Shown here piece after piece: positions 35,414 to 47,035 of a DNA stretch of 64,000 nucleotides (its first letter is position 1; each line of letters starts with the position of its first letter). A model generated the notes under the pieces. It saw only the letters and a program-made list of their open reading frames with translations. It had not been told where the DNA came from and searched no databases. Made by a program: the position numbers and the translations under genes. The stretch is from Nilaparvata lugens. Lineage: Eukaryota > Arthropoda > Insecta > Hemiptera > Delphacidae. The stretch covers positions 42,077,358-42,141,357 of the forward strand of contig NC_052508.1 in NCBI RefSeq assembly GCF_014356525.2, given 5' to 3'.

Positions 35414-36471
35414 TGTAATAGTGTGCATATTGAGTGGGTATTATTGTAGTTGTTTGTGTGTATCCTATATTATTTTTCAGGTTTTTGAACTGAAATGAAC
35501 TTTGATTTCACTGTTTGTTGAACCCCGCGTTTTTAGTGTGAGAATTGACTCTGTCTTGTTTGAATTTGCTAACTTGTTGCTCAGTTGTCAAAATTAAAGC
35601 AATTTTCGTGCATTTTCCAAGTGCAGTTCCAATTTCATGTCGAAAAAGTCACTGTATTTGAAAATTGTACGAGCATTGACCTTTTTGCAGCTTTGGCTTT
35701 CCCACTGGAAGTTATGCTCAACACTCGTGGAGGGGGAATAATTTTCAGTGAAAAGGCCACAGTTGGTATTGAGACGTGAACGGAAAATCATGTAATGGTG
35801 TGCGAGCCTCGGTCCTCTGAATGGGCCCATTTCCTATTCAGAGGGACAAATTGTTAAACTTTCAGTTATCAGTAATTTTTATCTAGTTGAATAGAAAACC
35901 AAATTTTATGGAGTTAGAAGGAGTAGAATCAGGAAATTATTTGTGCATGTGAGTTCAAGTATAGTGAGTTTTATTAAAGTGTATGTGAGTGTTTCTGAAG
36001 AGTCTAAGTTTGAATATTGTTAAAATGGTGAGTGCCGAACTTCTGATGTTTTTCTTACTAAGCTCAAAATTTAGTTTCATAGAATGACCGAGGCCCAAAT
36101 TTAAATGCAGCAAGTTAGCAGGTTTCCAAGATGTGTAGATTGGAATTGAATATATTTTTTGTGAATCAATTTCTGAATCACTTTGTTCTGTTTGGAAATT
36201 TGACATGTTACTTGACTTTTATTAATTCGTTCTATTTACTTAGAGTTTAATAAACCTGAAGTTAAATTTTATTAGTATTTTTCATTGAAGTTCCTGACTT
36301 GTAGTTGCTAGCTGCTAAAATAGGTGACAATTAGTTAATAATGATAATCTGTGCTTTTGAATGAACGAATCCACTAAAAGCTCCCAACCAATCAAGGATT
36401 CAAATAGAGATTTGATAGCTAATTTTGGTAAATGTTATAGAAAAGAAGAAACAAACCCTCCTCCGTTTACA
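35414..36471 (+). repeat. 5' LTR of family A element
   Basis: This 1058-bp LTR begins TGTAATAGTG and ends CTCCGTTTACA. The polymerase II start and poly-A site were not located. Confidence 0.9.
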
Positions 36472-36472
36472 T

Positions 36473-36490
36473 TGGTGGCCAGCAGTGGTA
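36473..36490 (+). promoter_or_regulatory. Degenerate tRNA-Leu primer-binding site
   Basis: TGGTGGCCAGCAGTGG, one base after the LTR, resembles the tRNA-Leu complement seen at 4898-4914. It has one inserted C and a G-to-A change. Confidence 0.6.
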
Positions 36491-39028
36491 TAGTCTGCAA
36501 GAATGACCATCGAATCACATGTATTCTCATATATTTTATGTTTTGGAAGATTAATCAAATGGAGAAAAAGATATCTCGGGTTACAGAAATGATGTAAGGT
36601 GTAGTGTAGGGTTGAAAATACCTCCACCGGTTACATAATGGTGTCAGGTGTGGGTTTGTCTGCAAAAACGACAAACATTCAAATGTCAGATTAATCAGTA
36701 GTTTTGAGGATTGATAAGACGTATTGAGAAAACAGCCTGTTTTAAAATGAATAGTTTCTTAGTAACACGAGCAGGAACATAACATTTTATTGTGATAACA
36801 TAACTATGTAAGTGTGATATGTGAAATATTTTGAGATGAAAAGTTTTAGTTTCTATTATGAAAGGAGTTTTGAGATCTGGAAATTTGAATTGAAAATTAT
36901 TTTGTAGTTGAACATATTATGAAGATGAAAATCAGTTATCCGTTGTTGAGCTTGGGAATATTGCCATGTGAAATTCTATTCCAAGATTGGGAACAATTGA
37001 ATAGAAATTTGTAACATGAGCCTTCCGGTGACTGCAAAAGTTGGCAACATTGCACCAGACTGATGGAATTATAGAAAATGTAGAACGCATTGTTTAATAG
37101 AGAGAAATGATTTTTGTTGACTTGGAAAACTTTGTTTTGTAACTTTTTGTTCAAATGTGATTATTCATTTTCGTTATAGAAGATGTTAAGTGGATTTTTT
37201 TTGTGTTTTGTAAGAGATAGTCCAAGGAGGTATGAAGTTGATTCTAATATCCAGTTGTATTTCGAGAGAAAAAGTTATGTGCGAGAGATTGAGATGATTA
37301 GATTTGATATGGAAGAATGATGAATGAATAGTATTATTTCCGCCTGTTTGAACTGAATACTCACTTTACCGCTGGATCAAGTAGGTTGTAATTTGAGATT
37401 TCGGTTTATTCTGGGCAGACATTATTGATAAATAAGGTAAAATGGATTAAGATGTGATTTTTCTTACTCAGCGGGTCTGAGGTAATGAGGATAATACAGG
37501 CGGGGTTATCGAGTGATGATGACAATTCAGCGGGACTGAGAGGTTTTGGAATCGGGAATTCCAAGGTGCGATTGAATTCGGGAAATTCAATGAAAGAGAT
37601 AACACAGTTAGGTGAACTGGTGTTATGAACATGGATCGGGCATCCATAGGTTAGCTGTTTAGAAGTTCTTGATTGTAGGCATTTTCGACTATGCTGGCTC
37701 TTAAGAGGGCGATAGGTAAATTGGCCAATCAATAAGAAGTAGTGGAAGTATTTTATTTCATGGTTTAGTTCTATTATTCGACTAAGCTAAGGCTGCGAAG
37801 TAGATCTGACCTGAATAATTGGAAGAGAGATAGCTTACTCGGAAGTATATGTTGGTAAGAGAGAGAAACAGTTTAGATGGTATAGATATCAACAAGTGTG
37901 TATGAGAGAGAGAATCTGTTTATTGTGTAATAAGAGTGATTAATATCAACAAGTGTAATTGAGAATGAGAGAGAAAGTAATGGATTGGAAGAAAATACTC
38001 CTTGGACTATTTGTACGATGAGAACAATGAAAATTAGAGTAGAACAGTAAATCGTAATTATATTATTTTGTGAACAAGAGTAGAAATGAAACGAAAGAAG
38101 GCAAAGAAGAACATGAGAAGGAATATGGAATAAACCGTGGTAGAGACAAACGGAAAATAGTTGAAAACGTAATAGATAATTGAATCAATAATTAGTTGGA
38201 CGTTATGACTACAATATTGAAGGCTAATCTGAAAATGCAAGCTGGCAGGCTATTGTTCTGAAAGCGTAGTTAGAGAGATAGAATAATTGTAATTTATTTC
38301 GAAAATCAATTGATACGAGATAATGAAATGACAGTTGATAATGACTTAGGAAATTATTTGAAGTTCTAGGAAATATATTATGACTCAAATTTATTGTTGT
38401 CTTATGTGAAAAGTGAATATTTTGAGTTGAATTGATTTTAAAGGGCCCGGTCATTTCTATTTTGAGCTACAGTGTTAGTAATTTTTTCTGAACCTGTTAC
38501 ACCCAACTCTCATGTAAGTTGTGAGTTTTGATGTGATGTTGAGTGATAACAGTTGAAAAGGTTGGTTCCTGTTGAAGAAACAGTGATTTGTCTTCTATGA
38601 TATCACGGCCTGTCTACAAGAGGTTACAGTGTGCAAGAGTGATGGGGCCATTCCATTTATGCCCCACTCAATGACATCATTGCTACTGCTGATGTGATGT
38701 CCACTGTTCCGGGAGGATGCTGACTTCCTGATGTCGCTGAGGCCAGCGAACAGCTGACTGGCTTCCGACTGCCAGAGCTGACCTACAGCTGTATTGCAGT
38801 TTGCGCTGATGTCAACCACCTACCACGGGCTGAGATGTCTGGGTACTACCGTCGGGTACATGGGTGCATCTCTTCGACCACCCCCATCCATATCGAAGAG
38901 ATGTTCCAGGATCTAGCTACAGGCGAAGATGATGATGTCAACCGAAGATGAGAGTATCAGAGTGTCAAGTGTTTAGAGTGAGAGAGCAAGTGTGAATGGA
39001 AAATAATGATAGTGAATTCGTCTTTTTT

Positions 39029-39042
39029 AGGGGAGGGGGTAA
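39029..39042 (+). promoter_or_regulatory. Polypurine tract of family A element
   Basis: AGGGGAGGGGGTAA immediately precedes the 3' LTR. Confidence 0.78.
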
Positions 39043-40097
39043 TGTAATAGTGTGAATATTGAGTGGGTATTATTGTAGTTGTTTGTGTGTATCTTATATT
39101 ATTTTTCAGGTTTTTGAACTGAAATGAGCTTTGATTTTACTGTTTCTTGAAACCTGCGTTTTCAGTGTGAGAATTGACTCTGTCTTGTTTGAATTTGCTA
39201 ACTTGTTGCTCAGTTGTCAAAATTAAAGCAATTTTCGTGCATTTTCCAAGTGCAGTTTCAATTTCATGTCGAAAAAGCCACTGTATTTGAAAATTGTACG
39301 AGCATTGACCTTTTTGCAGCTTTGGCTTTCCCACTAGAAGTTATGCTCAACACTCGTGGAGGGGGAATAATTTTCAGTGAAAAGGCCACAGTTGGTATTG
39401 AGACGTGAACGGGAAATCATGTAACGGTGTGCGAGCCTCGGTCCTCTGAATGGGCCCATTTTCTATTCAGAGGGACAAATTGTTAAACTTTCAGTTATCA
39501 GTAATTTTTATCTAGTTGAATAGAAAACCAAATTTTATGGAGTTAGAAGGAGTAGAATCAGGAAATTATTTGTGCGTGTGAGTTCAAGTATAGTGAGTTT
39601 TATTAAAGCGTATGTGGGTGTTTCTGAAGAGTCTAAGTTTGAATATTGTTAAAATGGTGAGTGCCGAACTTCTGATGTTTTTCTTACTAAGCTCAAAATT
39701 TAGTTTCATAGAATGACCGAGGCCCAAATTTTAATGCAGCAAGTTAGCAGGTTCCCAAAATGTGAAGATTGGAATTGAATATATTTTTTGTGAATCAATT
39801 GCTGAATCACTTTGTTCTGTTTGAAAATTTGACATGTTACCTGACTTCTATTTGTTCTATTTACTTAGAGTTCAATAAACCTGAAGTTGAATTCTATTAG
39901 TATTTTTCATAAAAGTTCCTGACTCGTAGTTGCTAGCTGCTAAAATAGGTGACAATTAGTTAATGATGATAATCTGTGCTTTTGAATGAACGAATCCACT
40001 AAAAGCTCCCAATCAATCAAGGATTCAAATAGAGATTTGATAGCATAATTTTGGTAAATATTATAGGAAAGAAGAAACAAACCCTCCTCCGTTTACA
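39043..40097 (+). repeat. 3' LTR of family A element
   Basis: This 1055-bp LTR begins TGTAATAG and ends CCGTTTACA, aligning end to end with 35414-36471. Confidence 0.9.
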
Positions 40098-40185
40098 CAG
40101 TCAATTCAGAATTCTACAACTCAAAACCTGTTTGGTCTGTAGATTTAACAGGACATACTTTGATCAATGAGCGAATAATAATTAA

Positions 40186-40292
40186 TAAAATTAACAATCC
40201 AATAATCTCAGGGTTTTATGAGTTCGTGCCGTGCATGGAAGTAAGCTTCCTACATTAATCAAATAAATTCATAAAACGTTCTTATAGATTAT
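40186..40292. repeat. Direct-repeat copy of LINE target region
   Basis: This resembles 41728-41825: both read from TAATAAAATTAACAAT through GGGTTTTATGAG, CGTGCCGTGCATGG and TTCATAAAACG to TTCTTATAGATTAT. The left copy has extra sequence between CATGG and TTCATAAAAC. Confidence 0.65.
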
Positions 40293-41687
40293 TTATTTAT
40301 TTTCAATTTTATGACCACATAGGATCACTGTAGTCTCTGATTAGTCCTCTTTCTTCGTTTATTCGCTTCAATTCTCTTCCTTTCTTCCCAGTACCTTTCC
40401 ATTCTGTCAGATCTTTCTTTTTCAGTTCATCTGAACAAACCTGTTGCCTTCTCCTAATTGTTTTTATAGATAAGATCCTCTTTCTGTCAGTGATGGTTTC
40501 CCTATAGATTTTTGTGCGATTTTTGACATCGTCAATAGTTAAATTTAGTTCCGATATGTCTTTTTTTATTTCCACAAGCCAAGGAATTGTGGCTCTGTCT
40601 GTTTTCGCACTCATGAATTTTCCAATAAGTCTTCTTAACAATCGATTCGCTGGGGTTCTGAGAATATGTCCAAAGAAAGAAATTCTCTTTTTGCGCATTG
40701 CGTCAGTTATTGGTTCAATTTCTCTATAAATCTGTTTCCTTGGAAGGAGTCTGAACTGGTTGTCAACTACATGTTTTTTGTTTATGCAGGTTCTAAGAAT
40801 CCGTCTTTCAACTCTTCTTATAGTTTCTTTAATTCCATTTCCATCAATAAAGTGTTTCACTGCAATACATTGCTTGTGATCTTAGAACTGCCTTGTAGTG
40901 TCTCAGTTTTGTATGAATAGAAAGACTTTTTCTCTTATAAGTGTCCCTAGTTACATGCTGTCCCTTGGAAAGCTTTGAAATTCTGGCCTTCCATGAGGCC
41001 TTCTCACTAAGATTATATGTGATTGTCTCTCCTAGATATCTAAAACTGTCCACAATATCAATAAGACTTCCATTAATATTAATTTTATTTATACACAAAG
41101 GATCAGTTATCATGAATTTCGCTTTTTCGTAAGAAATCTTCAGTCCGACTTTTCCTGCTATTTCTTCCAGAGATGTTATTTGTTGCCGTGCTTCTGCTAC
41201 TCCATTTGCAAGGAAAACCAAATCATCTGCAAAAGCCAAGCAGTTAAGTTTGATGTTGTCTTTATGATAGCCAATTTGTATGGTTTCAGGATTGATTTCT
41301 CTCCATTTCCTAATGATGAATTCTAGAGCACAGTTGAAGAGTATTGGAGAGAGCCCATCGCCCTGTCTCTAGCCGGTTTTTATCTCAAATGCCTCAGACA
41401 GTTCTCCTCTGAACTTTATTTTTTATTTTGTATCTGTTAAAGATAATTCAATCATTTTGATCAACTTCGGGTTGAGACCCAAATGCCTTAAAATTTTCAG
41501 TGAAGATGGCCTATGGATGCTGTCATATGCTTTTTTGAAATCAATAGAAGAGAGTACTAGTTGTTTGCCTCGTTTCCTGTAATATTGCATGAGTAATTTT
41601 AGCGTTAATATTTGGAACCCCCCTGGTATTCTCCCAATTCTAGATCTAGCTGATCTTTAATTCTGTTGGAAATTATTCGCGACAGTA
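40293..41687 (-). mobile_element. RTE-like LINE, 5'-truncated, minus strand
   Basis: On the minus strand the RT reads from the FKKAYDSI block (about 41540) through GDGLSPILFNCALEF (about 41360) to AFADDLVFLANG (41239 and below). A long C-terminal extension follows, with ILRTCINKKHVVDNQFRLL and FGHILRTP. The 3' end has an AAATAAAT-type tail at about 40293. TCTTATAGATTAT flanks it at 40280-40292 and 41688-41700, a probable 13-bp target duplication. The nearby longer direct repeat makes that slightly ambiguous. Stops and a frameshift near 40850 break it. Confidence 0.82.
40309..41239 (-). pseudogene. LINE reverse transcriptase, C-terminal half
   Basis: Two overlapping frames are involved: 41239-40844 carries FADD and the thumb region, and 40860-40309 the C-terminal extension. 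The FADD catalytic pair is intact. YLGETITYN and the ILRTCI region are typical of RTE-related LINEs often annotated next to craniofacial-development-like proteins. The junction near 40850 is a frameshift relative to the copy at 53215-54063, which continues in one frame. Confidence 0.8.
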
Positions 41688-41761
41688 TCTTATAGATTAT
41701 ATTATAGATGATATTATAATTTTATTATAATTAATAAAATTAACAATTCAATAATCTCAGG

Positions 41762-41805
41762 GTTTTATGAGTCCGTGCCGTGCATGGCACAGTAATTCAT
41801 AAAAC
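41762..41805. repeat. Hairpin-forming inverted repeat
   Basis: GTTTTATGA (41762-41770) pairs with TCATAAAAC (41797-41805). Inside it GTGCC (41775-41779) pairs with GGCAC (41786-41790). The same structure is at 54235-54278, and a damaged form at about 40212-40277. Confidence 0.7.
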
Positions 41806-41976
41806 GTTCTTATAGATTATGTTATAGCATCCAACATATTGCAAATTTCTTGAACTTGAATTAATTTATATAGCACTTTGATCAATTCCCCAATTCACTA
41901 TTAAAGGCCGGCTTATGAGCTCATTAGAACTTACACTCACAGTAATGATGTTCTTGAAGGTCTTGTAGAGTGAATT

Positions 41977-43027
41977 AATTATTTCCAATAATTAATTATG
42001 CAGGTCCTTTCCATCTCTGCTGGGCTCGCGCGTGGTCCACATTTCTTATAAATTTCTTTCAGTATTAACAATGTATTTATGGGAACAGATTACAATTTTA
42101 GCAACACTGAGTTCACAAATAATCAAACATTAATTACAAATATTTCACATTTAAAAAGGGATTAGCTTGATGATTTTAAAATTTAATAGGAAGAAAGAAC
42201 CTCAATCTCCATGTGCGTCCTCACAGATCGGGATCACAAGCCAGAGAGGAATGATTTTCAGAAAAATTTCATCTCTTCCTTGAACGATTTGTAAGCTTCC
42301 TTCTGATTGGCTTTCTAATCTTAGTAAGACTCAATGTAATTGGTTCTTTAGGATTCAGGGTGTTCCTAACTTTGTTATACAAAGATAAATGAAAATTTGT
42401 TACATAAATAGATTAAATGATAGACCAAAAGTATTTCAATAATTAAATCTCGATACATGATGCTATGAAATGATGTACATATAATTTTTTATGTGAGTTT
42501 TGTGTACTCTTGGTTCTCATACTTTTTTAGATTGCAATAAATACTCATGTAACAATAATAGTTGTCCTTATCTATTTACATAAACCTTCCCTAGTGTATA
42601 TAACATATATTTTGTGAGTAAACTTTATAATTTAATTCATACTGGTTGATCGAGCGATCAGCTGATTCATTAGGTATCGATTCAAAGAGCTGTCGATTGA
42701 TCCTAGATCGATTGATTCATTTAGAACAAAAACAAAGAATTCTAACCTCAAATGTACATGCAAACTTTTATTTTTATGATCTGCCAATAATAAATAAGCC
42801 GCTTTATAATTTTTAATTCTGCCAATGAATTCTCATTATTGTCGAATTACAATTTGTTTGATTCTCTTATCATATTGGATAATATGATTACTCTTTATCA
42901 CTAATGACATTCGATTTTACTTGAGTGGTACTTTGACTGGGCTATCTTTCCTTTCTATTTTATAATTCTATTAAAGCTCAATAGTTCATTTCAAAAATAT
43001 TTTGTGGTGCTAAAATACCATGTGACA
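41977..43027. repeat. 1.06-kb dispersed repeat, copy 2 of 3
   Basis: This matches 28542-29601. It lacks about ten bases present in the other two copies near 42100. Confidence 0.85.
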
Positions 43028-43126
43028 TTGGTGAATCATGGAATTTATCTGACAATCAATATTTTCATTCACATCTGAATATAGACCTTTGTGCTCAGTC
43101 ATGCAGCATTCATTATTTCCAGAACA

Positions 43127-44200
43127 GTGGACCGTTGTCTGCCGTCCCTGTCCTCCCATCTCCCTAGGGCACAGCGGACCGTTGTCTGCCGTCCCTGTCC
43201 TCTCATTTCCCCAGGGCACAGCGGACCGTTGTCTGCCGTCCCTGACCTCCCATCTCCCTAGGGCACAGCGGACCGTTGTCTGCCGTCCCTGTCCTCCCAT
43301 TTCCCTAGGGCACAGGGGACCGTTGTCTGCCGTCCCTGTCCTCCCATTTCCCCAGGGCACAGCGGACCGTTGTCTGCCGTCCCTATTCTTCCTTCTCCCC
43401 AGGGCACAGCGGACCGTTGTCTGCTGTCCCTATTCTTCCTTTTCCCCAGGGCACAGCAGACCGTTGTCTGCCGTCCCTGTCCTCCCATTTCCCCAGGGCA
43501 CAGCGGACTGTTGTCTGCCGTCCCTGTCCTCCCATTTCCCCAGGGCACAGTGGACCGTTGTCTGCCATCCCTGACCTTCCATTCCCCCAGGGCACAGTGG
43601 ACCGTTGTCTGCCGTCCCTGTCCTCCCATCTCCCTAGGGCACAGCGGACCGTTGTCTGCCGTCCCTGTCCTCTCATTTCCCCAGGGCACAGCGGACCGTT
43701 GTCTGCCGTCCCTGACCTCCCATCTCCCTAGGGCACAGCGGACCGTTGTCTGCCGTCCCTGTCCTCCCATTTCCCCAGGGCACAGCGGACCGTTGTCTGC
43801 CATCCCTGACCTTCCATTCCCCCAGGGCACAGCGGACCGTTTTCTGCCATCCCTGTCCTCCCATCTCCCTAGGGCACAGCGGACCGTTGTCTGCCGTCCC
43901 TGTCCTCCCATTTCCCCAGGGCACAGCGGACCGTTGTCTGCCGTCCCTATTCTTCCTTCTCCCCAGGGCACAGCAGACTGTTGTCTGCCGTCCCTATTCT
44001 TCCTTTCCCCCAGGGCACAGCAGACCGTTGTCTGCCGTCCCTGTCCTTTCATCTCCCCAAGGCACAGCGGACCGTTGTCTGCCGTCCATATTCTTTCCAT
44101 CCCCTCAGGGCACAGCAGACCGTTGTCTGCCGTCCCTATTCTTCCTCCTCCCCAGGGCACAGCGGACCGTTTTCTGCCGTCCCTATCCTTTCTGTCCTTC
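43127..44200 (+). repeat. 47-bp tandem array, about 23 units (G1 5' LTR)
   Basis: The constant core includes CGGACCGTTGTCTGCCGTCC. The rest of each unit is a pyrimidine-rich tail that varies (TCCTCCCATTTCCCCA, ACCTCCCATCTCCCTA, ATTCTTCCTTCTCCCCA and others). The period of 47 is not a multiple of three, and no frame contains a stop. This creates long spurious reading frames on both strands. Confidence 0.95.
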
Positions 44201-44472
44201 CTTTTCCTACTCCACTGGAGCGGAACCGAGGCCGTAAGGCCGATACAAAATTACATCAAAGTGGTGTCATCAGAGAAGAGAGCGACCTTCACGCCGTCAG
44301 AATCAGAAGCACCAGGAGGTGCTGTTCACGCCAGCTGAGGAACAAAGAAGAAGGAAGAGGAACTTTGACTTGCCTCCTTTCCCCGCCCACATTACGACTG
44401 AGCGAAGTCATCCAGGAGCAACACCTGGGTATCAATCACCCACCTCTGAAGCTACTCAGGGTGTACGTGATA
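43127..44472 (+). repeat. G1 5' LTR, truncated inside the 47-bp array
   Basis: This begins mid-unit at the fusion with the duplicated block, sharing only ACA across the junction. It lacks the LTR start, promoter and first units. It ends GTGATA at 44472, three bases before the primer site. Confidence 0.83.
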
Positions 44473-44475
44473 GAT

Positions 44476-44494
44476 TGGCGCCCGCACTTGGGGC
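44476..44494 (+). promoter_or_regulatory. G1 primer-binding site, tRNA-Lys-like
   Basis: TGGCGCCCGCACTTGGGGC starts three bases after the LTR end. It resembles the tRNA-Lys complement but has several differences in its middle. The identical sequence in G2 (48014) shows it is the family's real site. Confidence 0.65.
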
Positions 44495-44516
44495 ACGAGG
44501 CAACGAAGTAAGAATC

Positions 44517-46615
44517 ATGAGTGAACAGGGAGAGTCTGATTCAGATGCTCAACACCAGGAGCTGACAGAGGATCAGTCGGTCGAGGACATAAACCCCGAG
44601 GTGATTGCCGACCCCAGAGTTTCCTGGATCTATAGATTGAAAAAGGATGAGGCATTCAATCTTCTACAAGATTGGGGCATAGTGTCATCTGGAACACTTG
44701 CTGAGTTGAGAAAGTTGTTAGTAGAACAACATAAGAAGATGGCAGTATGTTATCCCAGCCCAAGACCCGGCATAATGAGTGGAAGCAGTGGGGAAACTAA
44801 ACACTTGGTGACAGGTACCCATACTGTGGTTAGAACCAATATTCACACAAACCCCCTCATGGACCCAGGGGCGGTATGTGACAAGGTAAGAAGCTGGAGA
44901 CTGTCATTCGACGGCCAATCAGATGCTCCCAGCTTCTTGGAAAGGCTAGACGAGCTACAACAAGCCTATGGGCTCACTGGCAACCAGCTACTAGTCGCGC
45001 TGCCTGAATTACTGGTTGGTAAAGCTACTCTATGGATGCGTAACCGTCGTGACCAGTGGAAATCATGGGACAATTTTGTGACAGATTTCAGATCACGCTA
45101 CTACCCACTTACCTATGAGGGGACCTCGAGAATCTAATTCAGGCAAGGAAGCAAAGGGAAGGTGAATTGTTTGACGAATTTCTCGAAGATGTACTGACAC
45201 TCATGAGGCGTCGAGGAGGTTTCACAGAAAAAAAAAAAATTACAGAGAGTGTATAAGAATCTCCTCCCACGGTACAAATTGTATATTCGGCAATCGGATG
45301 TTCATAGTATCGACAAGTTAGAAAAAATTTGCGAAAGAGTATGAACAAATCAAAGCAGAGGAGAAACAGAATAGACAGAACTCGAGAGTTCACAAGACTG
45401 AGGACACAAAAAAAGATTACCGGACTCAAGGTCGGGACAGTGATAACCACTAGAAGTAACAGACCCTCTCTTAGCGAGTCTGAACCCGTGTGTTGGCAAT
45501 ATAAGAAACCGGGGCACTGGAGATCATGCTGTCCCGAAATCCTGCCATGTAAAAGGTGCGGAAAGAGAGCACTGGAATGTGCCTGTGATGAGCAAAAGGA
45601 GAATAAGATTCCAAACAAGACAGCAGTGATGCGAACGGCACAAAGGATTCCTGTGATTGAAGAGTCATCAAGGGACAACAGACTATTCATTACTGTGACA
45701 ATCGGTGGTAGAAAGTGCCAAGCGTTGCTAGATACAGGCGCTGAAGCCAATTATATGAGTAACGAGGTCTATGAAGACCTCCGGAAAATAGGGATGATAC
45801 AGAAAGAATCAACTCATCACCACGTAATATTAGCTGATGGACGATCTACCCCATTAAATGGGAAGCTGACAACTAATGTAACTATAGGACAAATCACAGT
45901 TCCACTAGTGGCGTCTATAATGGAAGGACTTGAACAAGAGTTGCTATTAGGCATGGAATTTATGCGTGAAAACAGGGTGAATATTCACACATTTACGAGA
46001 GAGGTAGAGTGGGATCCTCCTCAACTGAATCCTACAAGTCCACTAATAATGTCGCGATCTCTCTTATTGGGGACTAAGACAACAGCAGTCCCAACAATAT
46101 CAGCTGTACAATCCGAATCTCAGGACAACAAGGATCGCGACAAAAGGATATTCATGCAGGATGGTTTGAACAGAGTCGAACCCAATGCCTTGATTGATAG
46201 CAAAGCAGAGTTGTCATATGTTCCAAGGCAAGCATTCTGGGGCAACATAGTGATGGATCACAGGAATGAGATGACTGACTCTGAACGTCAGGCCACGATT
46301 CATGCCCCAGCCACCAACACAAGTGGTGAATCCGAGAGGGATTTGGAAGAGTCAATACCACCCCCTGCTGTCATGGATGTGGTGGAGTCAATACCCTCCT
46401 CAACTGAAATGGATGTGGAAGAGCAAACGCAGTCTTCAACTACCAATGAAGTAGTCCCACCATCCCAGGAACCCAGACCAGGCCCCTCTCGAAATATGGA
46501 TCCAGTGCTGTGCCACCGCAACACATCAGGCAAGCACAAATGGCCTGGCAAGCCACGCATTGAATTCCAATTATCAAATGGACGATGTAAATATGTACCT
46601 GTGGACCAGGTATAG
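44517..46615 (+). pseudogene. G1 gag-protease, frameshifted
   Basis: This would give capsid, a nucleocapsid zinc region and an aspartic protease. The first frame, 44517-45137, carries an acidic N-terminus and the capsid start (SWRLSFDGQSD, FLERLDELQQAYGL). A one-base loss near 45120, an A-run near 45230 and a one-base gain near 45325 disrupt the capsid's second half. The frame 45329-46615 resumes with CWQYKKPGHWRSC (C-x2-Y-x4-H-x4-C, Tyr in place of the second Cys), CKRCG, and the protease triad DTGA at 45731-45742. LLLGMEFM follows. After it comes a Ser/Glu-rich stretch and a basic C-terminus ending KYVPVDQV. Reverse transcriptase, RNase H and integrase are absent. A longer open frame begins upstream at 44319; the ATG at 44517 is preferred because homologous sequence begins there in both copies. 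Confidence 0.85.
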
Positions 46616-46636
46616 ATGAAGCTCATAGCGAGTGTC

Positions 46637-46725
46637 ATACACCTTTAAAGGTGATGCCTGAGAGGTGTACACCTCTTAAGGTGATGCCTAGATGGCTCAC
46701 GCCTTTGAAGGTGGTGCCATAGAGG
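46637..46725 (+). repeat. Palindromic repeats upstream of G1 purine tract
   Basis: Three units each contain a CACCT(c)TTaaAGGTG-type palindrome followed by ATGCCT or GTGCC. They lie between the gag-protease stop and a poly-C tract. G2 has four such units. Confidence 0.75.
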
Positions 46726-46750
46726 GCTCCGACCCAACCCCCCCCCCCCA

Positions 46751-46763
46751 AGTAGGAGTGGGG
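46751..46763 (+). promoter_or_regulatory. Polypurine tract of G1
   Basis: AGTAGGAGTGGGG directly precedes the TGTCAC start of the 3' LTR. A run of C residues lies just upstream. Confidence 0.72.
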
Positions 46764-46794
46764 TGTCACAAAGTAAAATTGTGATGGAAAATAT
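46764..46794 (+). repeat. First 31 bp of G1 3' LTR, separated by G2 insertion
   Basis: TGTCACAAAGTAAAATTGTG and the following bases duplicate the LTR start seen again at 46795. The segment ends in ATAT (46791-46794), which recurs at 51680-51683 on the far side of G2. Confidence 0.82.
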
Positions 46795-46979
46795 TGTCAC
46801 AAAGTAAAATTGTGACGAGAAAATAATAAATAATATTATTGAAAGACGCTCGGCTATCAGCAATGCTAGCCGACCGCGGAGATAAGGAAGGTACCGATGG
46901 CGCACCATCTTCCGCGCATCAAGACAATTTCCACCGCCTCTGGCGGCGGCTCAACTCCATCCCCTCCACTTTGGGGGAG

Positions 46980-46987
46980 TATTTAAA
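46980..46987 (+). promoter_or_regulatory. TATA box of G2 5' LTR
   Basis: TATTTAAA is followed about 30 bases later by CATTCC (47012-47017), a plausible initiator. Transcription would therefore start just before the 47-bp array at 47036. Equivalents are at 50653-50660 and 51847-51854. Confidence 0.7.
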
Positions 46988-47035
46988 GGCCGGACGAGCC
47001 CCAGACCACAGCATTCCGCTCACAACCTTCCTGCT

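Larger units (their letters stand above)
36472..39042 (+). other. Non-coding interior of family A element
   Basis: 2.57 kb without a sustained reading frame. The last 600 bp (about 38440-39042) is GC-richer and closely matches 5700-6292 of the other copy. That makes it a conserved non-coding part, possibly needed for packaging or replication. Short frames on either strand (for example 38595-38819 minus) show no motif. Confidence 0.6.
35414..40097 (+). mobile_element. Complete non-coding LTR retrotransposon, family A (LARD-like), TSD CAGT
   Basis: This 4,684-bp element is bounded by LTRs of 1058 and 1055 bp, both TGTAA...TTACA. CAGT flanks it at 35410-35413 and 40098-40101. A degenerate tRNA-Leu primer site follows the 5' LTR, and a purine tract precedes the 3' LTR. 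The 2.57-kb interior has no gag, protease, RT or integrase in any frame. It therefore resembles a large retrotransposon derivative mobilised by proteins from elsewhere. The LTRs differ at only a few percent of positions by eye, so insertion is fairly recent. Confidence 0.9.
40784..43126. repeat. Duplicated 2.35-kb block, left copy
   Basis: This matches 53252-55607 along its length and contains part of the LINE, the hairpin region at 41762-41805 and a copy of the 1.06-kb repeat. It is continuous with the 3' part of the LINE on its left, so its left boundary is defined only by where the right copy begins. Its right edge (CAGAACA) is fused directly to the 47-bp array. Confidence 0.85.

Noticed and set aside
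43127..44200. CRISPR-like repeat-spacer array
   Set aside because: The unit is a continuous 47-bp satellite with variable but related tails, not unique spacers. It lies within LTRs of a eukaryotic element.
43089..44338. Long proline/serine-rich reading frames on both strands, up to about 320 codons
   Set aside because: The 47-bp repeat has no stop in any frame and its period cycles through all frames. The same applies to the frames at 47351-48049, 50944-51545 and 51850-53117. They are repeat artefacts.
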